Source of the DNA: an uncultured Collinsella sp.
GTDB taxonomy: Bacteria > Actinomycetota > Coriobacteriia > Coriobacteriales > Coriobacteriaceae
DNA length: 45,888 bases
Reading direction: 5' to 3'
NCBI GenBank assembly: GCA_900754445.1
Contig: CAAECW010000093.1
Location: 1 to 45,888, forward strand
Of this stretch, positions 6,729 through 14,336 are shown piece after piece. The stretch's first letter is position 1; every line of letters starts with the position of its first letter. Below the pieces are notes generated by a model. The model had not been told where the DNA came from. It ran no database searches and worked only from the letters and a program-made list of their open reading frames with translations. The position numbers and the translations under genes were made by a program.

Positions 6729-7646
6729 CTATTTTTGAAAAAGTTTGCAGGCATTTTCCCAAGCTGCTCGCGCGATTGCCTCAGCATCCTCGCCGGTACG
6801 ATCGACACGGTCGTTGACCAGCGTGTTTGCCGTAATGGAGATCATTGCGGGCTCGCATTCAAGACCGCGGATGGGCTCCGGAGCCATATACGGGCAATCC
6901 GTCTCGAACAAAATTCGATCGAGTGGGGTTGCCGCAAATGCCTCGCGCACATCGTCGTTGCGCTTAAAGGTGGCCGCACCGCCATAGGCGATATAGCAGC
7001 CCAAATCCACAAAGCGCTCCATCGTGGCGCGGTCCTCGCCAAAACAGTGCAGCACACAACCAGCCTGGGGCACACCCACCTCGCGCAGTACGTTGTACGC
7101 ATCAACGTGCGAGGCGCGCTCCCCATCCGAGTCCTCGTGACGCAGGTGCAGCTCCACCGGCACATTGCGGCGCACGGCAAGCTCGAGCTGGCGCGCCATG
7201 CAATCAATCTGCACGTTATGGGGTGCCGGCGCGATATCGTCGTCATAGTCCATGTGATAGTCCAGGCCGATTTCGCCAATACCGGCGCATAAGGGGCCAT
7301 CAAGTGCCGCAACGACCTGTGCATGAACGTCGTCGGTATAGTCCGGCGCGCCATACGGATGCACGCCGGCAAGATACTTGATCTGCGGGATATCCTGCAT
7401 CGGAAGAATCTCGCGCACGAGCCAGTCGCTATAGTCCGCCACGCTGCGCTTGTCGGCAATGGGGTCGAACATCGTCACCAACAGGTCGACGCCCGCGGCT
7501 TTGGCGCGCACGAGCGTCTCGGGCACATCCTTGCCCCAAAACGAAAGCAGATGTGCATGCGTGTCGGCAAGCGGCGCCAAGGGCACGGGACAAGCAACCG
7601 TCTTCTTTTTCTTGGTAAACGTCACGCGTTCGGCATTAGGCGTCAT
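6729..7646 (-). CDS. tatD: TatD-family metal-dependent hydrolase / DNase
   Basis: A TIM-barrel metallohydrolase of the amidohydrolase superfamily; TatD proteins are cytosolic 3'-5' exonucleases linked to DNA repair and degradation. The 305-residue protein carries the metal ligands in order: DTHAHL (HxH, about residues 28-33), GEIGLDYH, ELHLRHED, VLHCFGED and ETDCPYMAPEP. About 25 extra residues at the N-terminus (TPNAERVTFTKKKKTVAC) precede the barrel, so a slightly later start is possible. Its start overlaps the rsmA stop by 11 bp, giving translational coupling. Gram-positive bacteria often place tatD between metG and rnmV-rsmA; here the order is metG, rsmA, tatD, and no rnmV is seen. Confidence 0.93.
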   Translation of the reverse strand: MTPNAERVTFTKKKKTVACPVPLAPLADTHAHLLSFWGKDVPETLVRAKAAGVDLLVTMFDPIADKRSVADYSDWLVREILPMQDIPQIKYLAGVHPYGAPDYTDDVHAQVVAALDGPLCAGIGEIGLDYHMDYDDDIAPAPHNVQIDCMARQLELAVRRNVPVELHLRHEDSDGERASHVDAYNVLREVGVPQAGCVLHCFGEDRATMERFVDLGCYIAYGGAATFKRNDDVREAFAATPLDRILFETDCPYMAPEPIRGLECEPAMISITANTLVNDRVDRTGEDAEAIARAAWENACKLFQK

Positions 7647-8496
7647 GGATTAGCTCCCGGGCCAGACGGACAAAGTCGGCAACATCGAGCGTCTCGGCGC
7701 GCGTGGTGGGTGCGATACCGCAAACCTCAAAAGCGGCATCGAGCACGTCCTTGGCAAAACCGTTGGCGCTCATGGAATTGCGGATGGTCTTGCGACGCTG
7801 AGCAAATGCAGCATCAATCACGCGGGCCACAAATTCGCGATCGAGCCCCTCGGGCACCACGCCGTCAACACGGTCGATACGCACGACGGCCGAGTCCACG
7901 TGCGGCGCCGGCATAAAGCAACGCGGCGGCACCTCAAAGCGACCCGTCACCTGCGCATACAGGCCGAGCTTTGCCGTATAGCCGCCATAGGTCTTGTTGC
8001 CCGGCACTGCGGCAATGCGATCGGCAACCTCCTTTTGCACCATGACCACGGCACGCTTGAGCGCGGGCATCGTCTGGAAGAACTGCAGGATGATCGTCGC
8101 CGCCACGTTATAGGGCAAGTTCGCGACAAATACCGTCGGCTCACCGCCGGCGGCCTGCTCAATCTGCTCCGGCGTCACCTTAAGCGCGTCGCCCATGATA
8201 AAGCGGAAGTTGGCGTAGTCGGCGGCGTGAGCATCGAGCACCGGCTCGAGCTCGGGATCGGCCTCGATCGACGTGACGCACGCCGCCTCCTGCAACAGCG
8301 CAAGCGTGAGCGTACCAACGCCCGGACCAACCTCGAGCACGCGCTCATCGCCTGCAAGCTCGGCAAGCTCGCAAATGCGCTCAATTACATGGTTGTCGAT
8401 CAGGAAGTTCTGGCCCAGGCGATGCTTGGTCGCAAGGCCAAACTCCTCCAGCAGCTCCCTGGTGGCCGTGGGGTTTGCCAAAGGCGAAGTTGTCAT
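7636..8496 (-). CDS. rsmA: 16S rRNA dimethyladenosine transferase (KsgA)
   Basis: Dimethylates the adjacent adenosines 1518 and 1519 in the 3' hairpin of 16S rRNA using SAM, a late checkpoint in 30S assembly. The 286-residue protein shows the family N-terminus KHRLGQNFLID, SAM motif I VLEVGPGVGTLT (about residues 54-65), an acidic strand CVTSIEADPELEP, and motif IV NLPYNVAATII. The C-terminal helical domain contains the AFAQRRKTIRNSM motif. AAGGAGG lies 7 nt before the ATG. It starts about 40 bp after the metG terminator hairpin, so it has either read-through or its own unseen promoter. It is coupled to tatD. Confidence 0.97.
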   Translation of the reverse strand: MTTSPLANPTATRELLEEFGLATKHRLGQNFLIDNHVIERICELAELAGDERVLEVGPGVGTLTLALLQEAACVTSIEADPELEPVLDAHAADYANFRFIMGDALKVTPEQIEQAAGGEPTVFVANLPYNVAATIILQFFQTMPALKRAVVMVQKEVADRIAAVPGNKTYGGYTAKLGLYAQVTGRFEVPPRCFMPAPHVDSAVVRIDRVDGVVPEGLDREFVARVIDAAFAQRRKTIRNSMSANGFAKDVLDAAFEVCGIAPTTRAETLDVADFVRLARELIHDA

Positions 8497-8528
8497 GGTT
8501 GCCTCCTTAGCATGATGGCGGCGTCTTG

Positions 8529-8566
8529 AAACAAAAGGGCATGGACCGTGGCGGCCATGCCCTTAC
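8529..8566 (-). terminator. terminator between metG and rsmA
   Basis: Perfect 10-bp stem AAGGGCATGG / CCATGCCCTT (8535-8564) followed on the minus strand by TTTTGTTT. It lies 38 bp past the metG stop and may attenuate rsmA-tatD expression. Confidence 0.8.
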
Positions 8567-8603
8567 AGCTAAACAGCAAATTGCCGATATGGCGCGCTGC
8601 GTC

Positions 8604-10205
8604 TTAGCCCAGACGCGGGAACAGCGGCTCGCCCTTCTCGACAGGCTGACCGCCGGCAAGCAGGCCCCAAGCGCAAATGCCCTTGAGGTCGTCGGTCGCG
8701 GCCTCGTCCTCGCAGGACAGGCGGCGCAGGGCCTCGGCAGAGGTCTGAGGCATGAGCGGCATCAGCAGGTGGGCGGCAATGCGGATGGCCTCGAGCAGGT
8801 TGTAGATCACAAACGCCAGCTCGTCAGCCTTGGCCTCGTCCTTGGCAAGTGCCCAAGGCTCGGAGTCCTCGATGTAGTGGTTGGCGGCATGGATGAGCTC
8901 CATGACCTCGTCCTTGGCTCCGCCGTAATCGAGCACGTCCATCTTGGCCATGTAGCGCTCGACCAGACCATCGGCGATCTTTGCCAGCGGGTTGTCGAAC
9001 GCATCGAACGATGCGGGCTTGGCGGGCGCGCAACCATCAAAGTACTTGCCGCTCATGTTGAGCGAACGCGAGATGAGGTTGCCCCAGCTGTTGGCCAGGT
9101 CGGCGTTGTAGACCTGCTCCATGCGATCGAAGCTGATGGCACCGTCGGTGCCGGGGACGACGTCGGTCATAAAGTAGTAGCGATAGCCCTCGACGCCCAA
9201 CATGTCGATAACGTCCTGCGGAGCGATGGCGTTGCCGCGGCTCTTGGACATCTTCTCGGCCTTGCCGGTCTCGGCATTGCGCACGGTCAGGAAGCCGTGG
9301 GCAAAGACGTGCTCGGGCAGGGCCTCGCCGATGGCCATGAGCATGGCGGGCCAAATGACGCAGTGGAAGCGGATGATGTCCTTGCCCACGATGTGGAACT
9401 GCGCGGGCCAGCGATAGGCCAGCTCGGCACGCGCCTCGTCGGTGTCGACACCGTAGCCGACGGCCGTCATATAGTTGAGCAGCGCATCGAACCACACGTA
9501 GGTCACGTGACCCTCGTCAAACGGGACCTGAATGCCCCAGTCAAAGCTCGTACGGCTCACGGAAAGGTCATTAAGGCCGCCCTCGACAAAGCTACGTACC
9601 TCGTTCATGCGGAACGCAGGCTCGACAAAGTCGGGGTGCTCGTCATAGAGCTTGAGCAGCTTGTCCTGGAAGGCGGAAAGCTTAAAGAAGTAGGACTCCT
9701 CCTGCACGCGCTCAAGCGGACGGTGGCAGTCGGGGCACAGGTGCTGGCCGACGCTGCCGTACTCCTCGTCGCCCTTCTGGACCTGCGTATCAGTGAAGTA
9801 GGTCTCGTCAGGCACGCAATACCAACCGTCGTAGCTGCCCTTATACAGGTAGCCGGACTCCTTCATGCGCTCCCACAGGTACTGCACGGCATGATGCTGG
9901 CGCGGCTCGGTGGTGCGGATGAAGTCGTCGTTGGAAATCTCGAGCTTGCTCCAAAGCTCCTTGAAGTGCGGAGCCTGGCTGTCGGTCCACTCCTGCGGCG
10001 TCATGTTGTGCTTGGCCGCGGCCTCGGCGACCTTCTCGCCGTGCTCGTCCATGCCGGTCAGGAACTTGACGTTATAGCCGGCGGAGCGGCGATAGCGAGC
10101 CTGAACGTCGGCGATGATGGTGGAATAAGCCGTGCCCAGGTGCGGATCGGCGTTGACGTAGTAGATGGGCGTCGTGATAAAGAACGAAGGCTTGCTTTGA
10201 TCCAT
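8604..10205 (-). CDS. metG: methionine--tRNA ligase
   Basis: Charges initiator and elongator tRNA-Met. The 533-residue class I synthetase has the HIGH-type motif PHLGTAYS (about residues 21-28), the connective peptide with VPDETYFTDTQVQ and a zinc-type LCPDC pair, the KMSKSRGNAI motif near residue 300, and the helical anticodon domain (YGGAKDEVMELIHAANHYIEDSEPWALAK). It ends after that domain and so lacks the C-terminal OB-fold dimerisation extension found in some MetRS. GGAGGACAAACCCC precedes the ATG. It follows rsmI by 69 bp in the same direction and is followed by a terminator. Confidence 0.97.
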   Translation of the reverse strand: MDQSKPSFFITTPIYYVNADPHLGTAYSTIIADVQARYRRSAGYNVKFLTGMDEHGEKVAEAAAKHNMTPQEWTDSQAPHFKELWSKLEISNDDFIRTTEPRQHHAVQYLWERMKESGYLYKGSYDGWYCVPDETYFTDTQVQKGDEEYGSVGQHLCPDCHRPLERVQEESYFFKLSAFQDKLLKLYDEHPDFVEPAFRMNEVRSFVEGGLNDLSVSRTSFDWGIQVPFDEGHVTYVWFDALLNYMTAVGYGVDTDEARAELAYRWPAQFHIVGKDIIRFHCVIWPAMLMAIGEALPEHVFAHGFLTVRNAETGKAEKMSKSRGNAIAPQDVIDMLGVEGYRYYFMTDVVPGTDGAISFDRMEQVYNADLANSWGNLISRSLNMSGKYFDGCAPAKPASFDAFDNPLAKIADGLVERYMAKMDVLDYGGAKDEVMELIHAANHYIEDSEPWALAKDEAKADELAFVIYNLLEAIRIAAHLLMPLMPQTSAEALRRLSCEDEAATDDLKGICAWGLLAGGQPVEKGEPLFPRLG

Positions 10206-10274
10206 GGGGTTTGTCCTCCAGAAAAACGTTGCATACAGGGGATGATTCTAGCGCAAGGGCTGGATATCCTCCAT

Positions 10275-11153
10275 CTATTGCATATCGAGCACCATGGCAT
10301 AGACATCGCGCTTGCGGCGCGAATACTTCTGAGACAGGCGCTTGGCCACCGCAGAGGCGGGCTCCCCCTCCTCGAGCGCGGCGCGGATATCCTCGCGCAG
10401 GGCCTCGTCGGAATCCGCTGCCGCGGCGCCAACCGGCACGATACCGGCCTCCTCATCCTCGCTCGGCGGCGCGATGACCAGCGCAATCTCGCCCTTTACC
10501 TCGCCGCGAGCATGCAGCTCCTCGGCAAGCTGAGCAGCGGGCCCGCGCAAGACCTCCTCGTGCAGCTTGGTGAGTTCGCGGCAGACGGCAACCTCACGCT
10601 GGGGAAAGACCTCCGCCACGGCCTCGAGCGTCGCCACGATGCGATGTGGAGACTCGTAGAAGATGAGTGCGCCGGGCACCACGGCAAGGCGCTGTAAACG
10701 GCGCACGCGGTCGCCGTGCTTTCGGCCCAAAAAGCCCTCGAAGAAAAAATGCTCGCAGGGAATGCCGGACGAAACGAGCGCCGTGACGCAAGCAGAGGGC
10801 CCGGGAATAACTTCAACGGGCACATCGGCCTCACGCGCCGCCTCGACCAGCGCCTGTCCGGGATCGGACACACTCGGCATGCCGGCGTCCGAGGCAAAAG
10901 CGAGGGTCTCCCCCGCCAGCAGACGGTCGACCAGGCCGACGGCGCGGCTGGCGATCACATTCTCGTCGCAACGGACAAGCGGCTTGGAAATGCCCAGATG
11001 CATCAGCAGCTTTGACGTCACACGCGTGTCTTCGCAGCAGATGGCATCGGCGGCGGCAAACGCCTCGCCAACGCGCGGGGACAGGTCGCCCAGGTTGCCG
11101 ATGGGCGTGCCGACCACATAGAGTTTGCCCGTATGGGTGCTGTTTTGCGTCAT
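10275..11153 (-). CDS. rsmI: 16S rRNA (cytidine-1402-2'-O)-methyltransferase
   Basis: Adds the 2'-O-methyl group to C1402 of 16S rRNA in the decoding centre. The 292-residue tetrapyrrole-methylase-fold protein shows the signature LYVVGTPIGNLGDLSPR, CEDTRVTSKLL, FASDAGMPSVSDPG (SAM loop), VIPGPSACVTAL, FFFEGFLGRK and the YESPHRI motif. The C-terminal extension (SQKYSRRKRDVYAMVLDMQ) is the usual small domain. The gene starts 6 bp after the GH5-like stop, so the two are cotranscribed and probably coupled. metG follows. Confidence 0.96.
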   Translation of the reverse strand: MTQNSTHTGKLYVVGTPIGNLGDLSPRVGEAFAAADAICCEDTRVTSKLLMHLGISKPLVRCDENVIASRAVGLVDRLLAGETLAFASDAGMPSVSDPGQALVEAAREADVPVEVIPGPSACVTALVSSGIPCEHFFFEGFLGRKHGDRVRRLQRLAVVPGALIFYESPHRIVATLEAVAEVFPQREVAVCRELTKLHEEVLRGPAAQLAEELHARGEVKGEIALVIAPPSEDEEAGIVPVGAAAADSDEALREDIRAALEEGEPASAVAKRLSQKYSRRKRDVYAMVLDMQ

Positions 11154-11159
11154 ATCAAC

Positions 11160-12221
11160 CTATTCAATCATGCCGCGCTCGAGCGTACCGAGCGCCGCGC
11201 GGGCGTCCCATGCTGCAATGCGCTTCTCGGTCTTCCACGTTTGGAAGAACCAACCGGCAGCCGGCGCAAACGAAGCCAGCTGGTTGGCGATAAACACGCG
11301 CTCGTAGGCATTGCGGCCCTCGGGCGTAACCGACGAGTTGGCAAAGATCGCCGCGCCCGACCATTCGCCCACCAGCACGGGGAACCCAGTCGAAATCGCT
11401 TCTTTAAGCTCGCGCTTGTTACGGGAAATCGCCGTCGTCAGCCCGCGGGGGCTCGTGATATCGAGCGCATACTCGTCGCGGTAATGGTACAGGTGAAGGT
11501 CCATGTAGACGTTCTTGTACTTGGCGCCGCGCATAAAATGCTTCCACTCGCTGGGATGCCCCGAAGACGAAAAGACGACGATCTTATCCTCGGGCATATA
11601 CGAACGGACGAGCTCGTAGGCATCGCGATAGAAATTGCGCAGGTAGTGAGCCGGAATGCCATCCGTCATGGCAAAGAGGCTCTTGCGGACGCTCATCTGC
11701 GGCGTATCCAGCAGCTCAATGCCCAGCAGGCTCTCGGCCTCGCCGTAGCGATCGGCCAGGCGCTCGAGCACGTCGAGTGCCACATGACGGCCGTTGGTGG
11801 ACGAATGCCACTCGGCAACAGCCTCTGGCGTGGTGGGCGAATCATTGGAATCGCCCTGGCCACCGGGCACCGTCGCCAGATCGAGCAGCACGCGGATGTC
11901 GTACTTGGCAGCCCACTCAATTGCACGGTCGATGTAGTCGACAACCGAGATGTAGGACGCATCGGACTCCTGCGAACCAAAGGCATACCAGGGCACCGGC
12001 AGACGCACGGCATTGAGACCGATCTGCGCCATGCGGCGAAAATCGTCCTCGCTCACAAACGTCTCGTAATGACGGCGCATGCGCTCGTTATAGGCGGCGG
12101 CGCCCATGGCCTCCTGCAGCTCGGCCGCGTTGGATGCACCGGTCGCCGCGTATAGCGACGGGGTCACCCAAGGCTCGGGAATAAACCAACCAGAGAGATT
12201 AACGCCGAGTATCCTCTCCAT
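11160..12221 (-). CDS. GH5/EXG-like glycoside hydrolase homologue lacking the acid/base Glu
   Basis: A 353-residue TIM-barrel protein related to GH5 enzymes, closest by eye to fungal exo-1,3-beta-glucanases: the start GVNLSGWFIPEPWVTPSLY matches their GVN.GGW...EPW.TPSL. Other family marks are NAVRLPVPWYAF (Arg-73), DLHLYHY (240s), and the nucleophile strand VLVGEWSGA (Glu-288). In the family the acid/base Glu lies in a LLNEP motif; here the aligned segment reads GIELLDTPQ, with Asp-172 and Thr-173 in place of Asn-Glu. No signal peptide is visible, so it should be cytosolic. GGGGGGCAG precedes the ATG at 12221; upstream in-frame codons have no support. It heads the unit with rsmI and metG. 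It may be a carbohydrate-binding or altered-mechanism protein; activity is unproven. Confidence 0.82.
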   Translation of the reverse strand: MERILGVNLSGWFIPEPWVTPSLYAATGASNAAELQEAMGAAAYNERMRRHYETFVSEDDFRRMAQIGLNAVRLPVPWYAFGSQESDASYISVVDYIDRAIEWAAKYDIRVLLDLATVPGGQGDSNDSPTTPEAVAEWHSSTNGRHVALDVLERLADRYGEAESLLGIELLDTPQMSVRKSLFAMTDGIPAHYLRNFYRDAYELVRSYMPEDKIVVFSSSGHPSEWKHFMRGAKYKNVYMDLHLYHYRDEYALDITSPRGLTTAISRNKRELKEAISTGFPVLVGEWSGAAIFANSSVTPEGRNAYERVFIANQLASFAPAAGWFFQTWKTEKRIAAWDARAALGTLERGMIE

Positions 12222-12464
12222 CACTGCCCCCCTTCGGATCGTGCAGGTCGAACCTGCATCGTATTGCATAGGAAAAGTATCGTTTTGAGTATACCCGCGC
12301 GTGCGGACAGACGACCGAACGGTCTGCAAAGTGGCGCAAAAGCGGGAGGAATGTCTGAGCGGGCCCGAGATGGCGCGCCGAGATGTGCACGCACGTCGGA
12401 AGTACGCGCCGGAAAGCGCGTCCCGTTTTTCGCAAAAGACTGGGATGCATTTTCCGCGGGTCCA

Positions 12465-12528
12465 CATAAAAGAAAAGGACCCCTTTTCAGAGGTCCTAGT
12501 CAATTCAAGGTGGCGGGGAAGGGAATCG
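12465..12528 (-). repeat. truncated duplicate of tRNA-Phe 3' end plus terminator
   Basis: 63 of 64 positions match 12652-12715. It carries a second Phe terminator hairpin and the 3' acceptor and T-stem strands of tRNA-Phe, breaking off inside the T-loop at GGAATCG. Same design and same 64-bp length as the Leu duplicate. Confidence 0.9.
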
Positions 12529-12651
12529 CGTCCGCGCGCTGCGCGGACGGACCGCTGCGGCGCTTACGCGCCTTGCGAGCTGCGCTGGCAAACGCTTACG
12601 CGTTTACTCAGCTCCGCGCCCTCACGGGGTTCGATTCCATGTGGGGGGCTT
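12529..12651. repeat. structured GC-rich element between tRNA-Phe copies
   Basis: A chain of short perfect hairpins: GTCCGCGC/GCGCGGAC, GGCGC/GCGCC and AAACGC/GCGTTT, followed on the plus strand by GGGGTTCGATTCC (12626-12638), identical to the T-arm of the adjacent tRNA-Phe but inverted. The primary sequence differs from 149-231 and 6442-6524, but layout and the last hairpin are alike. No believable gene. Confidence 0.7.
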
Positions 12652-12652
12652 C

Positions 12653-12685
12653 ATAAAAGAAAAGGACCCCTTTGCAGAGGTCCTA
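12653..12685 (-). terminator. intrinsic terminator of tRNA-Phe
   Basis: Minus-strand stem AGGACC/GGTCCT (12663-12684) followed by TTTTCTTTTATG. Copied at 12465-12498. Confidence 0.75.
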
Positions 12686-12697
12686 GTCAATTCAAGG

Positions 12698-12770
<73 letters not shown>

Positions 12771-12802
12771 ATTTGAGGTGTGCCTTGTTTCAAGGCTTGA
12801 TT

Positions 12803-12830
12803 AGTATAACCAAGGACGCGTTCCGGTCAA
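12803..12830 (-). promoter_or_regulatory. promoter of tRNA-Phe
   Basis: Minus-strand TTGACC (12830-12825) and TATACT (12808-12803), spacer 16 bp. Confidence 0.65.
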
Positions 12831-12893
12831 CCGAGAATTTTAAAAAAGTTTTTGAGCACAGCCTCGGTTCTATAAATCGGCACGTCAGAGACA

Positions 12894-13178
12894 TCAGCCG
12901 GCAGCAAGAAGTTTTTCGCTCAGAGCCGCACGGGCAAACTCACTTGGCGTCATCCCCTCGGCAGCCGCCCGTCGACGAATGGCCTCCTTCATTCCCAGAG
13001 GAATCTTGACCGACAGCGTTGCCGTCCCCTCACCTGAGAGCGGGGGCCGTCCATGCACGATCCCACCAACGGTGTGTTCGCCATCCGGAAACTCTCCGCG
13101 CTCGTACGACTCGCACCACGCGTCAATCATTTCATCCGTTACAACCTGACCATTAGCGGCCGTATACGTCTTGCTCAT
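12894..13178 (-). CDS. BrnA-like antitoxin (ribbon-helix-helix type)
   Basis: A 94-residue small protein whose C-terminal half (TATLSVKIPLGMKEAIRRRAAAEGMTPSEFARAAL) has the strand-helix-helix layout of ribbon-helix-helix DNA-binding antitoxins, where the strand pairs form a dimer that binds operator DNA. The N-terminal half (VTDEMIDAWCESYERGEFPDGEHT) is acidic and would wrap the toxin. The start is one of two adjacent ATGs (13181 or 13178) next to the toxin TGA. I choose the second for its spacing from AGAGGGG, but the first gives an ATGA overlap. The toxin lies directly upstream, as in brnT-brnA. The operon is probably autorepressed. The family name is inferred from layout and motif style. 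Confidence 0.8.
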   Translation of the reverse strand: MSKTYTAANGQVVTDEMIDAWCESYERGEFPDGEHTVGGIVHGRPPLSGEGTATLSVKIPLGMKEAIRRRAAAEGMTPSEFARAALSEKLLAAG

Positions 13179-13444
13179 CATCGACCCCTCTGCCGAGCTC
13201 GCTCGATCTCTTGCCAGAATTTCTTCTGAACCGGAGACAGGGCATGAATAATGAGCCATCCACGAATTAGTTCGACCGCAACAAGTTCCACACTTCGACC
13301 ATCTGGAAGCCATCCAATGGCAAGCCATCTCGGCGGCTCGTCCTCCGACTCGCGGCGAATGCACTCAGTAACCGCGAACCAGGCACCTAGTACCTGCTTT
13401 TCCGTCAGGTGCTTTTTAGCGTTGGGATGGATCTCAACATCCAT
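13178..13444 (-). CDS. BrnT-like toxin (RelE/RNase-fold candidate)
   Basis: An 88-residue basic protein that begins MDVEIHPNAKKHLTEKQVLGAW and contains PRWLAIGWLPDGRSVELVAVEL and LIIHALSPVQKKFWQEIERARQ. That pattern (His/Lys-rich helix, then W.AIG...DGR strand pair, then I.AL/S...) is the one seen in BrnT-type ribonuclease toxins. GGAGGAGAAGATGC precedes the ATG. Its stop overlaps the antitoxin start, a typical coupled pair with the toxin first. The likely role is growth control by RNA cleavage, held in check by the partner. I am confident of a two-gene toxin-antitoxin layout and less sure of the exact family. Confidence 0.78.
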   Translation of the reverse strand: MDVEIHPNAKKHLTEKQVLGAWFAVTECIRRESEDEPPRWLAIGWLPDGRSVELVAVELIRGWLIIHALSPVQKKFWQEIERARQRGR

Positions 13445-13503
13445 GCATCTTCTCCTCCATCTTACCCAATTTCGTATGACGAAAGTCCGCTGTCGCCAAT
13501 CTC

Positions 13504-13863
13504 TTACGCCGGCACTTGTTGGAGGGCGGGAGGTGTAGCGAAGATTGAAGGGCGTTCCAATACCGCCCAGGCGCCGGGGCAGGAGCACATACACCAGGGA
13601 CATACGTTTTCGTAGCGCGCGAGGATATTGCCGCGTGCATCGATGAAGGCGATGTCGATGGGATAGACCATAAAACACGTATGGACCGAAGAGCAGCGTG
13701 GAAACGCCATGACGAGCGGCAGGCCGTTGGCGGCAACCGGACGCCGTCCCAGCATGCCGCGCAGGCGCATGACAAACGACTCCGCCACCACAAACTCGGC
13801 CGGCGTCCAACCCAGCCTATTGAGTGCCCGCGCGTAGGCGATGTAGGACGAGACCGCGGTCAC
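13504..13863 (-). CDS. DUF192 family protein
   Basis: A 119-residue protein of the DUF192 fold, seen from FVMRLRGMLGRRP, the hallmark CSSVHTCFMVYPIDIAFID and the closing PGAWAVLERP. Function in bacteria is not established. In actinobacteria such genes often sit beside Tad pilus loci, as here. The GTG start at 13863 overlaps the stop of the preceding TadE gene (ATGTGA) and has GGGGGTGG upstream. An in-frame ATG at 13884 (MASGGGHVT) is the alternative. It is the last gene of the pilus block. Cys residues near the end (ENVCPWCMCSCPG) could bind a metal or form disulphides. Confidence 0.85.
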   Translation of the reverse strand: MTAVSSYIAYARALNRLGWTPAEFVVAESFVMRLRGMLGRRPVAANGLPLVMAFPRCSSVHTCFMVYPIDIAFIDARGNILARYENVCPWCMCSCPGAWAVLERPSIFATPPALQQVPA

Positions 13864-14336
13864 ATGACCACCCCCGGACGCCATGGATCGACCGTCACCA
13901 CACGCTCGTGCGACAACGTTGTCGGCGCCCCCAGCGGAACGCCAGCGATGCTGAGAGAAGTCGGCCACGGCTCATAGTGCATGGTGCAGGTGTAGGTCCT
14001 AAACGTACCGGATAGGGAGAGCAGGTCACCATCCGATGCCTCCGCGCCTTGCTCGCTCGACACTTCGATCTGCAAGTCATAGCCTTCCATGGCATTCAGA
14101 ATTTGAGTCTGAACCGTCGCCGAGGCATCGGCAGAGCTTTCGTCGCCCTCCCCCTCCGACGCCACGGCGTGCGCCAACACGATGTCGGGTACCACGCGGT
14201 CGAAGCGCGCGACAGCGCTGGCAAAGATCATGACGTTGTACACGATGAGTGCCAGCACCAGCAAAACGGGCGTAACCACCGCCATCTCCACCGTCGCTTG
14301 GGCGCGCTCCTCGCGCAGACGCATGCGGATACTCAT
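13860..14336 (-). CDS. TadE-like pseudopilin
   Basis: A 158-residue minor pilin-like protein. A short basic leader MSIRMRLREERAQA precedes the processing-type motif QATVEMAVVTPVLLVLALIVYNVMIFA, with Glu at about +5 of the hydrophobic segment, as in TadE. The rest is an exported domain with a single Cys. It should be inserted in the membrane and matured by a prepilin peptidase, then join pilus assembly. Its ATG overlaps the stop of the tadG-like gene (TAATG), so they are coupled. Confidence 0.85.
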   Translation of the reverse strand: MSIRMRLREERAQATVEMAVVTPVLLVLALIVYNVMIFASAVARFDRVVPDIVLAHAVASEGEGDESSADASATVQTQILNAMEGYDLQIEVSSEQGAEASDGDLLSLSGTFRTYTCTMHYEPWPTSLSIAGVPLGAPTTLSHERVVTVDPWRPGVVM

